DNA from: Rhodoferax sp.
GTDB taxonomy: Bacteria > Pseudomonadota > Gammaproteobacteria > Burkholderiales > Burkholderiaceae_C
Assembly: GCF_010365055.1 (NCBI RefSeq)
Contig: NZ_JAAFHA010000002.1
Span: 41,309 to 105,308 of the forward strand
Reading direction: 5' to 3'
Length of the DNA stretch: 64,000 nt
The notes beneath the pieces are model-generated. The model did not search any database, was not told the origin of the DNA, and saw only the letters and a program-made list of their open reading frames with translations. Below, in pieces: positions 49,755 to 58,379 of this stretch. Within the stretch, counting starts at the first letter, position 1. Each line of letters begins with the position of its first letter. Both the position numbers and the translations under genes were made by a program.

Positions 49755-51169
49755 TGGGCGGTACATACCAGTCATACCGGACATCCAAGATGCAATGGCT
49801 TCCGCCGGTGCCCGAGCACTGGGACGAGCAGCGCGCCAAGGTCTTCTTTCGTGAGGTGGATGAGCGCTCGCGCACCGGCGAGGAAGAGCTACTGTCGGTA
49901 TCGCACCTGACCGGGGTTACGCCGCGCAGCCAGAAGAACGTGACGATGTTCAAGTCTGCGAGCTATGTTGGCTCCAAGCTGTGCCGTCCAGGAGACATCG
50001 TGATCAACACGCTTTGGGCGTGGATGGCAGCGCTTGGTGCGAGCAGGCACGTGGGCATCGTCAGTCCGGCCTATGGCGTGTATCGGCCGCATCATGCCGA
50101 TAGCTTCAACCCAGCGTATCTAGACTACCTGCTGCGCACGCGTGCCTACGTTGCTGAATACATCGGTCGCTCAACCGGCATCCGATCCTCGCGACTGCGC
50201 CTGTACCCGAACCAGTTTCTCGACATCGCGCTGATTCAACCGCCTCACACCGAGCAAGACCAGATCGTCGCGTACCTGCGGGCGCAGGACGTCCACATCG
50301 CCCGGTTGATCAAGGCCAAGCGCGATCTCATCGGCCTGCTCACCGAGCAGAAGCTGCGCATCATTGATCAAGTGGTCACGCGAGGCATCGATTCTTCTGT
50401 CGGGTTGAAGCCTTCTGGAATCGAGTGGTTGGGGGATGTACCCCTGCACTGGGACATTGCCCTGGTGAAGCACGTCACGGATGTGCGCTTCAGTGGTGTG
50501 GACAAGCATTCGCATGATCACGAAATGCCAGTTCGCCTGTGCAACTACACAGACGTCTACAAGAACGACAAGATCACCGGCGACATGGATTTGATGCAAG
50601 CCACTGCGACGGCGGGAGAAATCGCCCGGCTCACGCTCAAAGCAGGCGACGTCATCATCACTAAGGATTCCGAAACGCCGGACGACATTGCGGTGCCCGC
50701 ATGGGTGCCGGTCGGGCTTACTGGTGTGGTCTGCGCCTACCACCTTGGATTGCTGAGACCAGAGCCCGGTCGAATCGAGGGTGAGTTCCTATTTCGCGCC
50801 ATCGGGTCTGCGCGCATCGCCGAGCAATTTCACGTGCTGGCAACCGGCGTCACGCGATTCGCCCTCGGCAAGCACGATGTCAAGAACGCTGTCATCCCGC
50901 TACCGCCGATCGAAGAACAGAAGGTCATCTGCAAGTGGATTGCCGATGAGTGCAAGCCACTCGAAGAAGCCATCCTGCGGGCGGAAGACGAAATCAAGCT
51001 GATCCGCGAATACCGCGAACGGCAAATCGCCGATGTCGTCACCGGCCAAGTGGATGTGCGTGGCTGGGTGCCCGGCCCAGATGACGTGGTGGCCGAGGAA
51101 GACTTGGTAGTGCTCGGCGGCGACGACGAACTGGATACCGATGGGGAGGAAGATGATGGCGACGACTGA
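49754..51169 (+). CDS. hsdS: type I restriction-modification specificity subunit HsdS
   Basis: DNA-recognition subunit of 471 aa with two target-recognition domains separated by conserved helical spacers. The first half opens MGGTYQSYRTSKMQWLPPVPEHWDEQRAK and ends with the helix IVAYLRAQDVHIARLIKAKRDLIGLLTEQ. The second half opens SGIEWLGDVPLHWDIALVKH and ends VICKWIADECKPLEEAILRAEDEIKLIREYRERQIAD. It starts at ATG 49754, overlapping the hsdM stop by one base, and overlaps hsdR by 14 bp. The recognition sequence cannot be deduced. The C-terminal tail is acidic. Confidence 0.93.
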   Translation: MGGTYQSYRTSKMQWLPPVPEHWDEQRAKVFFREVDERSRTGEEELLSVSHLTGVTPRSQKNVTMFKSASYVGSKLCRPGDIVINTLWAWMAALGASRHVGIVSPAYGVYRPHHADSFNPAYLDYLLRTRAYVAEYIGRSTGIRSSRLRLYPNQFLDIALIQPPHTEQDQIVAYLRAQDVHIARLIKAKRDLIGLLTEQKLRIIDQVVTRGIDSSVGLKPSGIEWLGDVPLHWDIALVKHVTDVRFSGVDKHSHDHEMPVRLCNYTDVYKNDKITGDMDLMQATATAGEIARLTLKAGDVIITKDSETPDDIAVPAWVPVGLTGVVCAYHLGLLRPEPGRIEGEFLFRAIGSARIAEQFHVLATGVTRFALGKHDVKNAVIPLPPIEEQKVICKWIADECKPLEEAILRAEDEIKLIREYRERQIADVVTGQVDVRGWVPGPDDVVAEEDLVVLGGDDELDTDGEEDDGDD

Positions 51170-54152
51170 CACCAGCGAAAAAGGCCTGGAGGCCTTGATC
51201 GTGCGAGATCTCTGCACCAGCGGCGGCTATGTGCAGGGCAACCCCAGCGACTACAACCGCGACGTGGCGGTGGACGTAGTGCAGTTGCTGGCGTTTCTGC
51301 AGGCCACCCAGCCCAAGGCGGTCGAGACACTGGAACTGGCAAGCGAGGGCATCAAGCGCACTCAGTTCTTGCACCGCATCCAGGGCGAGATCGCCAAGCG
51401 GGGTGTGGTCGATGTGCTGCGCAAGGGCGTGGGCCACGGCCCGGTTCACATTGATTTGTACAAGCTGCTACCGACACCGGGCAACGTCAGCGCTGCCGAG
51501 AACTTCGGCAAGAACATCTTCAGCGTCACCCGGCAGCTGCGCTACAGCAATGACGAGGCTCAGCGTTCGCTGGACGTGGCCATCTTCATCAATGGCCTGC
51601 CGGTGATGACCTTCGAGTTGAAGAACTCGTTGACCAAACAGACCGTCGCCGACGCCATCACCCAGTACCAGACCGACCGCAACCCGGGCGAGCTGCTGTT
51701 CCAGCTGGGGCGCTGCGTGGCGCACATGGCGGTGGACGATGCCGAGGTGCGGTTCTCTCCGCATCTCACCGGTAAGACGTCGTGGTTTCTGCCATTCAAC
51801 CAGGGATGGAACAGCGGCGCAGGCAATCCGCCAAACCCGCATGGCTTAAAGACCGACTATCTGTGGAAGCAGGTGCTGGTCAAGGACTCGCTGGCCAACA
51901 TCATCGAGAACTTCACGCAGGTGGTGGAAGAGGAAGACGAAAAGGGCAAAAAGCGGCGCAAGCAGGTGTTCCCGCGTTTTCACCAACTGCGTACCGTCCG
52001 TGCCTTGCTGCGCCGTTCCCGCGAGGAAGGGGTTGGCAAGCGCTATCTCATCCAGCATTCGGCAGGCAGCGGCAAGAGCAACACCATCGCGTGGCTGGCT
52101 CATCAGTTGGTCGAACTCAAAACCGCCGCCGACGCGATGTTGGCTCAATTCGACTCGGTCATCGTCATCACCGACCGGCGCGCACTGGATACCCAGATTG
52201 CCCGCACCATCAAGAGCTACGACCACGTGGCATCGATCTTTGGGCATTCCGAGGATGCCGCCGAGTTGCGCACCTTCCTGCGCAAGGGCAAGAAAATCAT
52301 CGTGACGACGGTGCAGAAGTTTCCTTTCATCCTGGATGAGCTGGGCGACCTCGGTGGCAAGAAGTTCGCGCTACTGATCGACGAGGCGCATTCCAGCCAG
52401 GGTGGCAAGACGACGGCCAAGATGCACATGGCCTTGTCGGGCGCTCCTGGTGACGATGAGGACGACGAAGACTCGGTTGAGGACGCCGTCAACAAGCTGA
52501 TCGAGTCGCGCAAGATGCTGTCGAACGCCAGCTACTTCGCGTTCACGGCCACGCCGAAAAACCGGACGCTGGAGTTGTTCGGAGAGCGGTTCATCGAGGG
52601 CGGTGAGGCGCGTTACCGCTCGCCGGAGGAACTGACCTACACCACCAAGCAGGCGATTCAGGAGGGTTTCATCCTCGACGTGATTGCGAACTACACGTCG
52701 GTGGACAGCTTCTATCACGTCGCCAAGACGGTGGAGGACGATCCCGACTTCGACAAGGTGAAGGCGCTGAAAAAGATTCGGCACTACGTCGAATCCCACG
52801 ATAAGGCCATCCGCAAGAAGGCCGAGATCATGGTCGACCACTTCGTGGCGCAGGTGGCGGGCAAGCAAAAGATCGGTGGCAAGGCGCGAGCGATGATCGT
52901 TTGCAACGGCATCGCACGGGCCGTCGACTACTACCGCGAGGTGTCGGACTACCTCGCCTCGATCAAGAGCCCGTTCAAGGCCATCGTGGCGTACTCGGGC
53001 GACTTTGAAATTGGCGGGGTGAGGAAGACCGAAGCCGATCTCAACGAGTTCCCGAGCAAGGACATTCCGTCCAAGCTCAAGCAAGACCCGTATCGCTTCC
53101 TGATCGTCGCCAACAAGTTCGTCACCGGCTTCGACGAGCCGCTGCTGCACACGATGTACGTGGACAAACCACTGGGTGGCGTGATGGCGGTGCAAACGCT
53201 GTCTCGACTGAACCGAGCTCACCCGCAAAAGCGCGACACCTTCGTGCTCGATTTCGCGGACAACGCCGAGGCCGTGAAAGCCGCATTTCAGGACTATTAC
53301 CGCGCGACGGTGCAGGTCGGCGAAACAGACCCCAACAAGTTGCACGACTTGAAGAACGACCTCGATGCCAAGCAGGTGTACAGCTGGCAGCAGGTTGAAG
53401 ATTTGGTTGCGCTCTATGTCACCGGCGCAGACCGCGACAAGCTCGACCCCATTCTCGATACCTGTGTGGCCGAGTACATCGACAACCTGGACGAAGAGGG
53501 TCAAGTCGAGTTCAAGGGCAAGGCCAAGGCTTTCGTGCGCAGCTACGGCTTTCTTGCTGCGATCCTGACCTACGGCCACCCGGCTTGGGAAAAGCTGTCG
53601 ATCTTCCTGAACTTCCTGATCCCGAAGCTACCGGCCCCGAAGGAGGAAGACCTCTCCAAGGGCGTGCTGGAAGCCATCGACATGGACAGCTATCGGGTAG
53701 AAGCGCAGGCGTCACTGAAGATGTCGATGGACGATGCCGACGCCTTCATCGAACCGCCCCCGCCCGGCGGCGGCGGTGGTGGCGGTACGCCGGAAATCGA
53801 CAAGTTGTCGAACATCATCAGAGCCTTCAATGACATGTTCGGCAACATCGAATGGAAGGACGGCGACAAGATTCGCAAGGTCATCACCGAGGAGATTCCG
53901 GCGCGCGTGGCTCAGGACAAGGCCTACCAAAACGCGCAGGCCAACTCCGACAAGCAGAACGCCAAGCTGGAGCACGACAAGGCGCTGAATCGCGTAGTGC
54001 TTGAGCTAATCTCCGACCACACCGAGCTGTTCAAACAGTTCAGCGATAACCCCAGTTTCAAACGCTGGCTGACCGATATGGTCTTCGACTCGACCTACCA
54101 CCCGGGTGCAATACCGCCAAAGACCCCGCCACAGACGGGCGCGTCGGCGTGA
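51156..54152 (+). CDS. hsdR: type I restriction enzyme motor/nuclease subunit HsdR
   Basis: Translocase and nuclease of 998 aa. The N-terminal PD-(D/E)xK nuclease is recognisable by DVAIFINGLPVMTFELKNS (the ExK near residue 155). The SF2 helicase core has Walker A HSAGSGKSNTIAWLAHQL at about 300, the DEAH box LLIDEAHSSQGG at about 407, TATPKNRTLELFG and motif VI LGGVMAVQTLSRLNRAHPQK. A glycine-rich linker (PPPPGGGGGGGTPEIDK) precedes a C-terminal helical domain. ATG 51156 is preferred because it lies six bases after GGGGAGG; the frame from 51141 also exists. It cuts unmodified DNA after translocation. Confidence 0.95.
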   Translation: MATTDTSEKGLEALIVRDLCTSGGYVQGNPSDYNRDVAVDVVQLLAFLQATQPKAVETLELASEGIKRTQFLHRIQGEIAKRGVVDVLRKGVGHGPVHIDLYKLLPTPGNVSAAENFGKNIFSVTRQLRYSNDEAQRSLDVAIFINGLPVMTFELKNSLTKQTVADAITQYQTDRNPGELLFQLGRCVAHMAVDDAEVRFSPHLTGKTSWFLPFNQGWNSGAGNPPNPHGLKTDYLWKQVLVKDSLANIIENFTQVVEEEDEKGKKRRKQVFPRFHQLRTVRALLRRSREEGVGKRYLIQHSAGSGKSNTIAWLAHQLVELKTAADAMLAQFDSVIVITDRRALDTQIARTIKSYDHVASIFGHSEDAAELRTFLRKGKKIIVTTVQKFPFILDELGDLGGKKFALLIDEAHSSQGGKTTAKMHMALSGAPGDDEDDEDSVEDAVNKLIESRKMLSNASYFAFTATPKNRTLELFGERFIEGGEARYRSPEELTYTTKQAIQEGFILDVIANYTSVDSFYHVAKTVEDDPDFDKVKALKKIRHYVESHDKAIRKKAEIMVDHFVAQVAGKQKIGGKARAMIVCNGIARAVDYYREVSDYLASIKSPFKAIVAYSGDFEIGGVRKTEADLNEFPSKDIPSKLKQDPYRFLIVANKFVTGFDEPLLHTMYVDKPLGGVMAVQTLSRLNRAHPQKRDTFVLDFADNAEAVKAAFQDYYRATVQVGETDPNKLHDLKNDLDAKQVYSWQQVEDLVALYVTGADRDKLDPILDTCVAEYIDNLDEEGQVEFKGKAKAFVRSYGFLAAILTYGHPAWEKLSIFLNFLIPKLPAPKEEDLSKGVLEAIDMDSYRVEAQASLKMSMDDADAFIEPPPPGGGGGGGTPEIDKLSNIIRAFNDMFGNIEWKDGDKIRKVITEEIPARVAQDKAYQNAQANSDKQNAKLEHDKALNRVVLELISDHTELFKQFSDNPSFKRWLTDMVFDSTYHPGAIPPKTPPQTGASA

Positions 54153-54162
54153 GGAGGGGCAA

Positions 54163-54699
54163 ATGGGAGAGGACGCAATGACAGGAATAGCCACAGCCGA
54201 CCAGGGCAAGACTTCAGCACTTCGCAGAGAGGCGGAGCGACTGGAAGAAGACACCCTCTATTCGAGCAAGGGACATTTCAACGCCGAAGACACATGGGTG
54301 CGACGCAACTACTGGTTGGGTGTTCCGGCAACAGTGCTCGGAGCCGTCGCAGGCGCGACGCTGATCAAGAGCCAACCTGAATGGGCCACAGCGTTCACCC
54401 TTCTGGCATCGTTGCTCACTGGGTTGATGACTTTTCTCAAGCCCAATGAGCGCGCGGCATTGCACCGGGCTGCCGCTGGCCAGTTCCTTGCCCTTCGGAA
54501 CGAGGCACGGTTTTTCCGGGAGATCGAACTGCTTCAGTCAGATCGACTAGACGAGCTTCCGGAACGGCTGAAGGCGCTTTCGGCAGCGCGCAATGAGTTG
54601 AACTTGAAGAGCCCAAGTATTCCGCGTCGAGCATTTGTTGCTGCGCGAAAAGGAATCGAAGAAGGCGAAGCCACCCACAAAGTGGACAAGGAGGAATGA
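54163..54699 (+). CDS. SLATT-domain two-transmembrane effector
   Basis: Membrane protein of 178 aa in the SLATT family, predicted pore-forming effectors of nucleotide-signalled immunity. Two helices are visible, at about 51-68 (WLGVPATVLGAVAGATLI) and 74-92 (WATAFTLLASLLTGLMTFLK), followed by the conserved NERAALHRAAAGQFLALRNEARFF and a cytoplasmic helical region. Start MGEDAMTGIATADQG at 54163 follows GGAGG; ATG 54178 is possible. It is ten bases from hsdR and four bases from the CD-NTase gene, the pairing expected of a CBASS effector and its cyclase. Confidence 0.85.
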   Translation: MGEDAMTGIATADQGKTSALRREAERLEEDTLYSSKGHFNAEDTWVRRNYWLGVPATVLGAVAGATLIKSQPEWATAFTLLASLLTGLMTFLKPNERAALHRAAAGQFLALRNEARFFREIELLQSDRLDELPERLKALSAARNELNLKSPSIPRRAFVAARKGIEEGEATHKVDKEE

Positions 54700-54703
54700 C
54701 AGG

Positions 54704-55480
54704 ATGTCTGTATTGAGTTTTCTGACGAACACGGCCAGCAGTGCTGTGCTTTCTGCAACCGAGCAATCATCCATTACGACCTCGATCACAACGCTTCAAT
54801 CCAGGATGGCGCTGCACTTCGACAGCAGTGCAATCGCGCAGCATTTCCGATTTGGATCGTCGACGCGGGGCACGATTCTGCCTCGCTCGATGGATGAGCA
54901 GTCCGACATTGACTACATGGTGGTCTTCAGCGACGGTAGCGCCACCCCTCAGACCTACCTGAATCGATTGAAATCCTTCGTCGAAAAGCGGTATGGCTCA
55001 TCGGAGATCTACCAGTCCAACCCGACCATCGTTCTCGAACTGAACCACATCAAGTTCGACTTGGTGCCCGCGACGAAAACGTGGCTTGGAGAGCTTCAGA
55101 TTCCCAACGGGGCGGGTGGCTGGATGACCACGAACCCGAACGATTTCAACGCGACCCTTGATGCAAAAAACAAGGAGCACAAATCGCTGATCAAGCCCAC
55201 CGTACGTCTGTTCAAGTACTGGAATGCAACCGCTGGATTCCCGTTTCAATCCTACGAGATGGAGAAATGGGTCTGCGGCCTGAGCTTTTGGTTCCTGGCA
55301 AATCAGAAGGACTACTTCCTTGCGGTCATCGAAACCCTCGATACCAGCACGTCGTACTCACAGCGGGTGAATAACGAGATCACGCGTGCAAAGAATATCG
55401 TGGCCAATGTCAGGCAGTACGAGAAGGATGAGATGCCGGTAACGGCTGAGAACGAGATCAAGAAGTTGTTCAGGCTCTGA
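54704..55480 (+). CDS. SMODS-type CD-NTase nucleotidyltransferase (CBASS cyclase-like)
   Basis: Nucleotidyltransferase of 258 aa of the CD-NTase/SMODS class that makes cyclic oligonucleotides upon infection. The active-site signatures are complete: GS at residues 51-52 (FRFGSSTRGTI), D68 and D70 in QSDIDYMVVF, and the third aspartate D119 in IKFDLVP. The C-terminal helical domain (LIKPTVRLFKYWNA, WVCGLSFWFLAN) fits the family. A strong AAGGAGGA lies eight bases before the ATG at 54704. The adjacent SLATT gene is the likely effector. No ubiquitin-like or HORMA ancillary genes are present, so this would be a minimal type I CBASS-like unit. Confidence 0.88.
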   Translation: MSVLSFLTNTASSAVLSATEQSSITTSITTLQSRMALHFDSSAIAQHFRFGSSTRGTILPRSMDEQSDIDYMVVFSDGSATPQTYLNRLKSFVEKRYGSSEIYQSNPTIVLELNHIKFDLVPATKTWLGELQIPNGAGGWMTTNPNDFNATLDAKNKEHKSLIKPTVRLFKYWNATAGFPFQSYEMEKWVCGLSFWFLANQKDYFLAVIETLDTSTSYSQRVNNEITRAKNIVANVRQYEKDEMPVTAENEIKKLFRL

Positions 55481-55491
55481 GGGGAATTTCT

Positions 55492-56433
55492 ATGGCATTA
55501 AATCTGGCGAAGGCCGTACTTGGTTACTTGAAGGAACGGCCTGATGAGAAGCTGACTGCGCGGCAGATTGCCGAATGGATCTTCGTCACGTTCCCTGATG
55601 AATGCCAAGCGAAGAAGCAGAGCAGCCAGTACGTGAGCACGGACGCTGAGCTGGTGCAGCAGCTTGTCGCGGAAATCAGCTCGCAGCGCCCGCGCTTGCA
55701 GAAACGTCACCCAGAGTTGAAGACCACCGAGGGTCGGCCACGCAAGTATTACTACTCGGAGAAATCTGACGTCGCCGAAGTTGCGGCGGCTGAGGGCGTG
55801 GTTGCCGCTCCTATGGCAGACAGTAGCGATGCCAAGCTCGGGGAACACGCGATGTACCCGCTGCTCTCGCTGTATCTGTGGGAAGAGTTCGGGGTCTATT
55901 CGAAGCGCATTGACGAGAAGCGCTCATCGAACAAGCGAGGGCCGAACGGCAACCGCTGGCTGTACCCGGACGTGGTCGGGATGGAGGATTTGGGCGCTGA
56001 GTGGCACCAGGAGGTGCGGGACTGCGTGAATCAGTATTCCGACAAGCGCACCAAGCTGTGGTCGTTCGAGGCCAAGTTGCTGATCAACCGGTCGAACGTA
56101 CGTGAATGCTTTTTCCAGGCAGTTTCAAACTCGTCATGGGCCAATTTTGGCTATCTGGTTGCTGCGGAGATCGAGGGCCAGGACACGCTCAAGGAGCTGC
56201 GAATGCTGTTCGCCGCCCATGGCATCGGCCTGATAAAACTGGATGCCGACAACCCGGCAGAAAGCCAGGTCTTGATTCCAGCTCGTGAACGGGACGAGAT
56301 TGATTGGGACATGGCCAACCGGCTGGCAACCGAGAACCAGGATTTTCTGGAGTACGTGAAGCTGGTGAAGCAGTTCTATCAAACCGGCGAAGCCAGGCTG
56401 TCCGATTGGGATATACCCGAGACGACGGACTGA
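55492..56433 (+). CDS. HARE-HTH / COG2958 (HrgA-like) nuclease-like protein
   Basis: Protein of 313 aa. Residues about 5-70 form a HARE-HTH-type winged helix (AVLGYLKERPDEKLTARQIAEWIFVTFP), a fold attached to DNA-acting enzymes. A linker leads to a C-terminal region with a possible PD-(D/E)xK arrangement: LYPDVVGMEDL around 165 and SFEAKLLINRSNVRECFFQAVSNSSWA around 200, where ExK and a following Q are visible. The COG2958/HrgA group is often found next to restriction-modification genes. Here it follows the CD-NTase by 11 bp at the end of the defence operon. A nuclease function is inferred from motifs only. Confidence 0.75.
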   Translation: MALNLAKAVLGYLKERPDEKLTARQIAEWIFVTFPDECQAKKQSSQYVSTDAELVQQLVAEISSQRPRLQKRHPELKTTEGRPRKYYYSEKSDVAEVAAAEGVVAAPMADSSDAKLGEHAMYPLLSLYLWEEFGVYSKRIDEKRSSNKRGPNGNRWLYPDVVGMEDLGAEWHQEVRDCVNQYSDKRTKLWSFEAKLLINRSNVRECFFQAVSNSSWANFGYLVAAEIEGQDTLKELRMLFAAHGIGLIKLDADNPAESQVLIPARERDEIDWDMANRLATENQDFLEYVKLVKQFYQTGEARLSDWDIPETTD

Positions 56434-56439
56434 GGAAGG

Positions 56440-56730
56440 CTACTCGAGGTGGCCGATCACATCGAGGCGCTGCTCGCCTCGCTGAAACGCGCCAAACCAT
56501 TCGTTGCGTGAGTCGGCTCGAGCCCGACTCACGAGTAAGGCAAAGCCCTCGCAGCCTCGCTCTTTGGCGGTAGCGAAATCGGACGTATCGAACTTGGCCT
56601 CGCGAATAAGCGACGTCGCGACCGTTTTCATGGCGTACTCAAAAAAATCCAGCAGGCCCGCCTGCAAGGCTCCGTCGATGCTGCGGGACGATAAGTCGTC
56701 GATGACTGCTTTTTTGAATTGATTGCTCAT
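56440..56730 (-). CDS. small phage-region protein of unknown function
   Basis: Protein of 96 aa, start MSNQFKKAVIDDLSSRSIDGALQAGLLDFFEYAMKTVATSLI at ATG 56730; a longer upstream frame is shadow. It is soluble, helical and moderately charged. It ends 6 bp from the convergent COG2958 gene and is the last gene of the phage lysis cluster. Its start overlaps the stop of a possible 34-codon frame upstream. The family is not recognised; similar small proteins occur in phage lysis modules. Confidence 0.6.
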   Translation of the reverse strand: MSNQFKKAVIDDLSSRSIDGALQAGLLDFFEYAMKTVATSLIREAKFDTSDFATAKERGCEGFALLVSRARADSRNEWFGAFQRGEQRLDVIGHLE

Positions 56731-56831
56731 TGGTTGTGCTCCGTGTTGGCGTGGATGACATGAACGCGCTGTTCGGCGGTAAAGCCAAGCTCTTCCGCGT
56801 GGTTCGGGATCAGGCGTTGCGAAGCAGCCAA
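56727..56831 (-). CDS. possible 34-codon reading frame between lysozyme and the last phage gene
   Basis: A TTG-initiated frame (MAASQRLIPNHAEELGFTAE, then QRVHVIHANTEHNQ) overlaps the end of the lysozyme gene and ends in an ATGA overlap with the next gene. Such overlap chaining is typical of real phage genes, but the start codon is weak and no family is known. Confidence 0.3.
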   Translation of the reverse strand: MAASQRLIPNHAEELGFTAEQRVHVIHANTEHNQ

Positions 56832-57280
56832 ACTGCCTCAGCCTCGCGCCGTGTGACAAGTCCCGGCAGCACTTTTCCGCCGCCATAGACCCATCTGCGC
56901 AATTCCTGCGCAGCGCTCAGCCAGTCCCGTTGATTTATCCGCCGCCTCAACGTCGAGGTCTGCAACCGCCCCGCGCCAAGGTTGAACGTGAAGTCCACGA
57001 TGGCCGCGAGTCGCCCCTCTGGCTCGGTGGCCAGCATCGGGCAGTAACGCAGTGTGGCGTTCAATGCCTTCACGAGGTCTTGTGCCAGATAGGCTTCGGC
57101 CTCCTTCTCTGTGATTGGCTGATGGTCTGGTTTGCAAAGATGGCCGTAGCCAATCGTCCAGAATCCAGCCGGGCAAACATATGGAACGGCGGAAACCTGC
57201 GTCCCGCGCTTCACCTTGCGTTCAAACCCTTCGAAGCGCTTGGCCAGTTCGGCAGCGACCTGCGGAAGCTGCACAGTCAC
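56810..57280 (-). CDS. phage lysozyme (GH24 endolysin)
   Basis: Cell-wall-degrading endolysin of 156 aa in glycoside hydrolase family 24 (T4/P22-type muramidase). The catalytic glutamate lies in the N-terminal RFEGFERKVKRG, and the conserved GFWTIGYGHLC with the following QPITEKEAEAYLAQDL supplies the family Asp/Thr-type region. VDFTFNLGAGRLQTSTLRRRIN and GLVTRREAEAVWLL are further family segments. There is no signal peptide, so release would depend on the adjacent holin. It overlaps the holin stop by four bases. Confidence 0.9.
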   Translation of the reverse strand: MTVQLPQVAAELAKRFEGFERKVKRGTQVSAVPYVCPAGFWTIGYGHLCKPDHQPITEKEAEAYLAQDLVKALNATLRYCPMLATEPEGRLAAIVDFTFNLGAGRLQTSTLRRRINQRDWLSAAQELRRWVYGGGKVLPGLVTRREAEAVWLLRNA

Positions 57281-57753
57281 GACTTAACCCGATCAAACAC
57301 TCGGCCGAGAAACCAGAAATTCAGTACCCCAGCCCAGAGCGCCTGATCAGCCTCGCTCCAAGCAGCCAGCACTGCAGCGCCCCATCCGGCTCCGGCGTTG
57401 AGCGCAGCAACAAACGCGACGGTCTTTCCCGCGCAGTACAGTCCCATCAGCCAATATGTGATGACGGGCCGCACGCTAGAGGACAGCGCATCCGCCCATG
57501 GCACACCCGTTGGCCTGCCCTGCGCTGCGATGGCATCCTTGAACGCATCAATCGCCCCGGAATTCCAGGCCGCATCAGCACTGGCCCCAATCTCAGACAT
57601 GCGCTGAGCCCCTCGAATCTTCTCGAATTCGATGGCCTTGTCTTGCATGGAAAGTTCGTGTCCACGCTCGCCTTTGCGATCAAGCCATTTCAGTATTTCA
57701 GGGGCCAGCCGAAACGCACCACCCAGGAGGCCACCGAGTAAAGTTTCAATCAT
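57277..57753 (-). CDS. holin of the GTA_holin_3TM type
   Basis: Phage holin of 158 aa. The N-terminus (IETLLGGLLGGAFRLAPEILKWLDRKGERGHELSMQ) and the pattern of three hydrophobic segments match the 3TM holins first described in gene-transfer agents: SSSVRPVITYWLMGLYCAGKTVAFVAAL and LWAGVLNFWFLGRVFDRVK are the second half. It forms the membrane lesion that lets the lysozyme reach the wall. It overlaps the upstream DUF6127-like gene (ATGA) and the lysozyme gene by four bases. Confidence 0.82.
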   Translation of the reverse strand: MIETLLGGLLGGAFRLAPEILKWLDRKGERGHELSMQDKAIEFEKIRGAQRMSEIGASADAAWNSGAIDAFKDAIAAQGRPTGVPWADALSSSVRPVITYWLMGLYCAGKTVAFVAALNAGAGWGAAVLAAWSEADQALWAGVLNFWFLGRVFDRVKS

Positions 57754-58049
57754 GGACCACCTCCCACCAACTTGAGCTTGATGGCCGCGCCCACCAGCAG
57801 TGCAGCCAAGATGCCGGTGGTGACAACCTTGACGGCTGTCTGCCAGGCGGTGCGACGGGCATCACGCCAGGCTTCGATAAGACCGCGCAGTTCGCGAATA
57901 TCCCGCGCGGCGTGGCCATTCTCCAGCCCAAGGTGGGCCAGCACACGCTCAGCGCCGCGCTCTGCAGCGCGATCCAGCAGGTCATCGAAGTCCTCTTTTC
58001 GAAAGAGCAGCATGTTCTCAATCAGGGCGGTTTTTTCAGGATCAGTCAT
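57750..58049 (-). CDS. phage lysis-region membrane protein (DUF6127-like)
   Basis: Protein of 99 aa with a single C-terminal membrane helix (VVTTGILAALLVGAAIKLKLVGG) and a charged N-terminal cytoplasmic part (FRKEDFDDLLDRAAERGAERVLAHLG). It resembles DUF6127 proteins of phage lysis clusters, where they accompany holins. CTGGAG lies seven bases before the ATG. It is the first gene after the terminator at 58066-58088 and overlaps the holin gene by four bases. Confidence 0.7.
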   Translation of the reverse strand: MTDPEKTALIENMLLFRKEDFDDLLDRAAERGAERVLAHLGLENGHAARDIRELRGLIEAWRDARRTAWQTAVKVVTTGILAALLVGAAIKLKLVGGGP

Positions 58050-58065
58050 GGGTAATCTCCAGAAG

Positions 58066-58088
58066 TAAAAAACCCGCCCAAAGGCGGT
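58066..58088 (-). terminator. rho-independent terminator after the phage tail genes
   Basis: On the minus strand CCGCC (58087-58083) and GGCGG (58078-58074) form a stem with a TTTG loop, followed by G and a T-run (58072-58067). It stands between the last tail gene and the lysis genes, so read-through or a promoter inside the intergenic region is needed for lysis. Confidence 0.8.
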
Positions 58089-58148
58089 CAGCCTCGGGAC
58101 GGGTACGGGGTTAAATCAGTGGGTTAGTTCAGGGGCGAGATTGGCGCA

Positions 58149-58379
58149 TCAAATTTCGATCAGTTCCAGCGTCAGATTCGGGGCAATGGCTTCAATCACT
58201 GCGTCGCGCACAAACACCTTCTGGCCGACTGCGGCGCTGCCCACATTTGCGCGTGCCTTGAGCAAGCCGCCGCCAGGCAGTTGCAAGGTGACGACACCGC
58301 CGGTCACTTGCATCACAGTCCCCACCTGCAAGGGTGCTTCGGGGATCAATGCGCGAAACTCGCTGTACAGGTTACGCAT
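58149..58379 (-). CDS. small phage tail-cluster protein
   Basis: Protein of 76 aa, start MRNLYSEFRALIPEAPLQVG at 58379. It is rich in beta-strand residues (VMQVTGGVVTLQLPGGG, KVFVRDAVIEAIAPNLTLELIEI) and resembles small baseplate/spike-associated OB-like proteins. Its start lies within the last codons of the previous tail gene (8-bp overlap). It is the last gene before the terminator. The specific function is not known. Confidence 0.65.
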   Translation of the reverse strand: MRNLYSEFRALIPEAPLQVGTVMQVTGGVVTLQLPGGGLLKARANVGSAAVGQKVFVRDAVIEAIAPNLTLELIEI

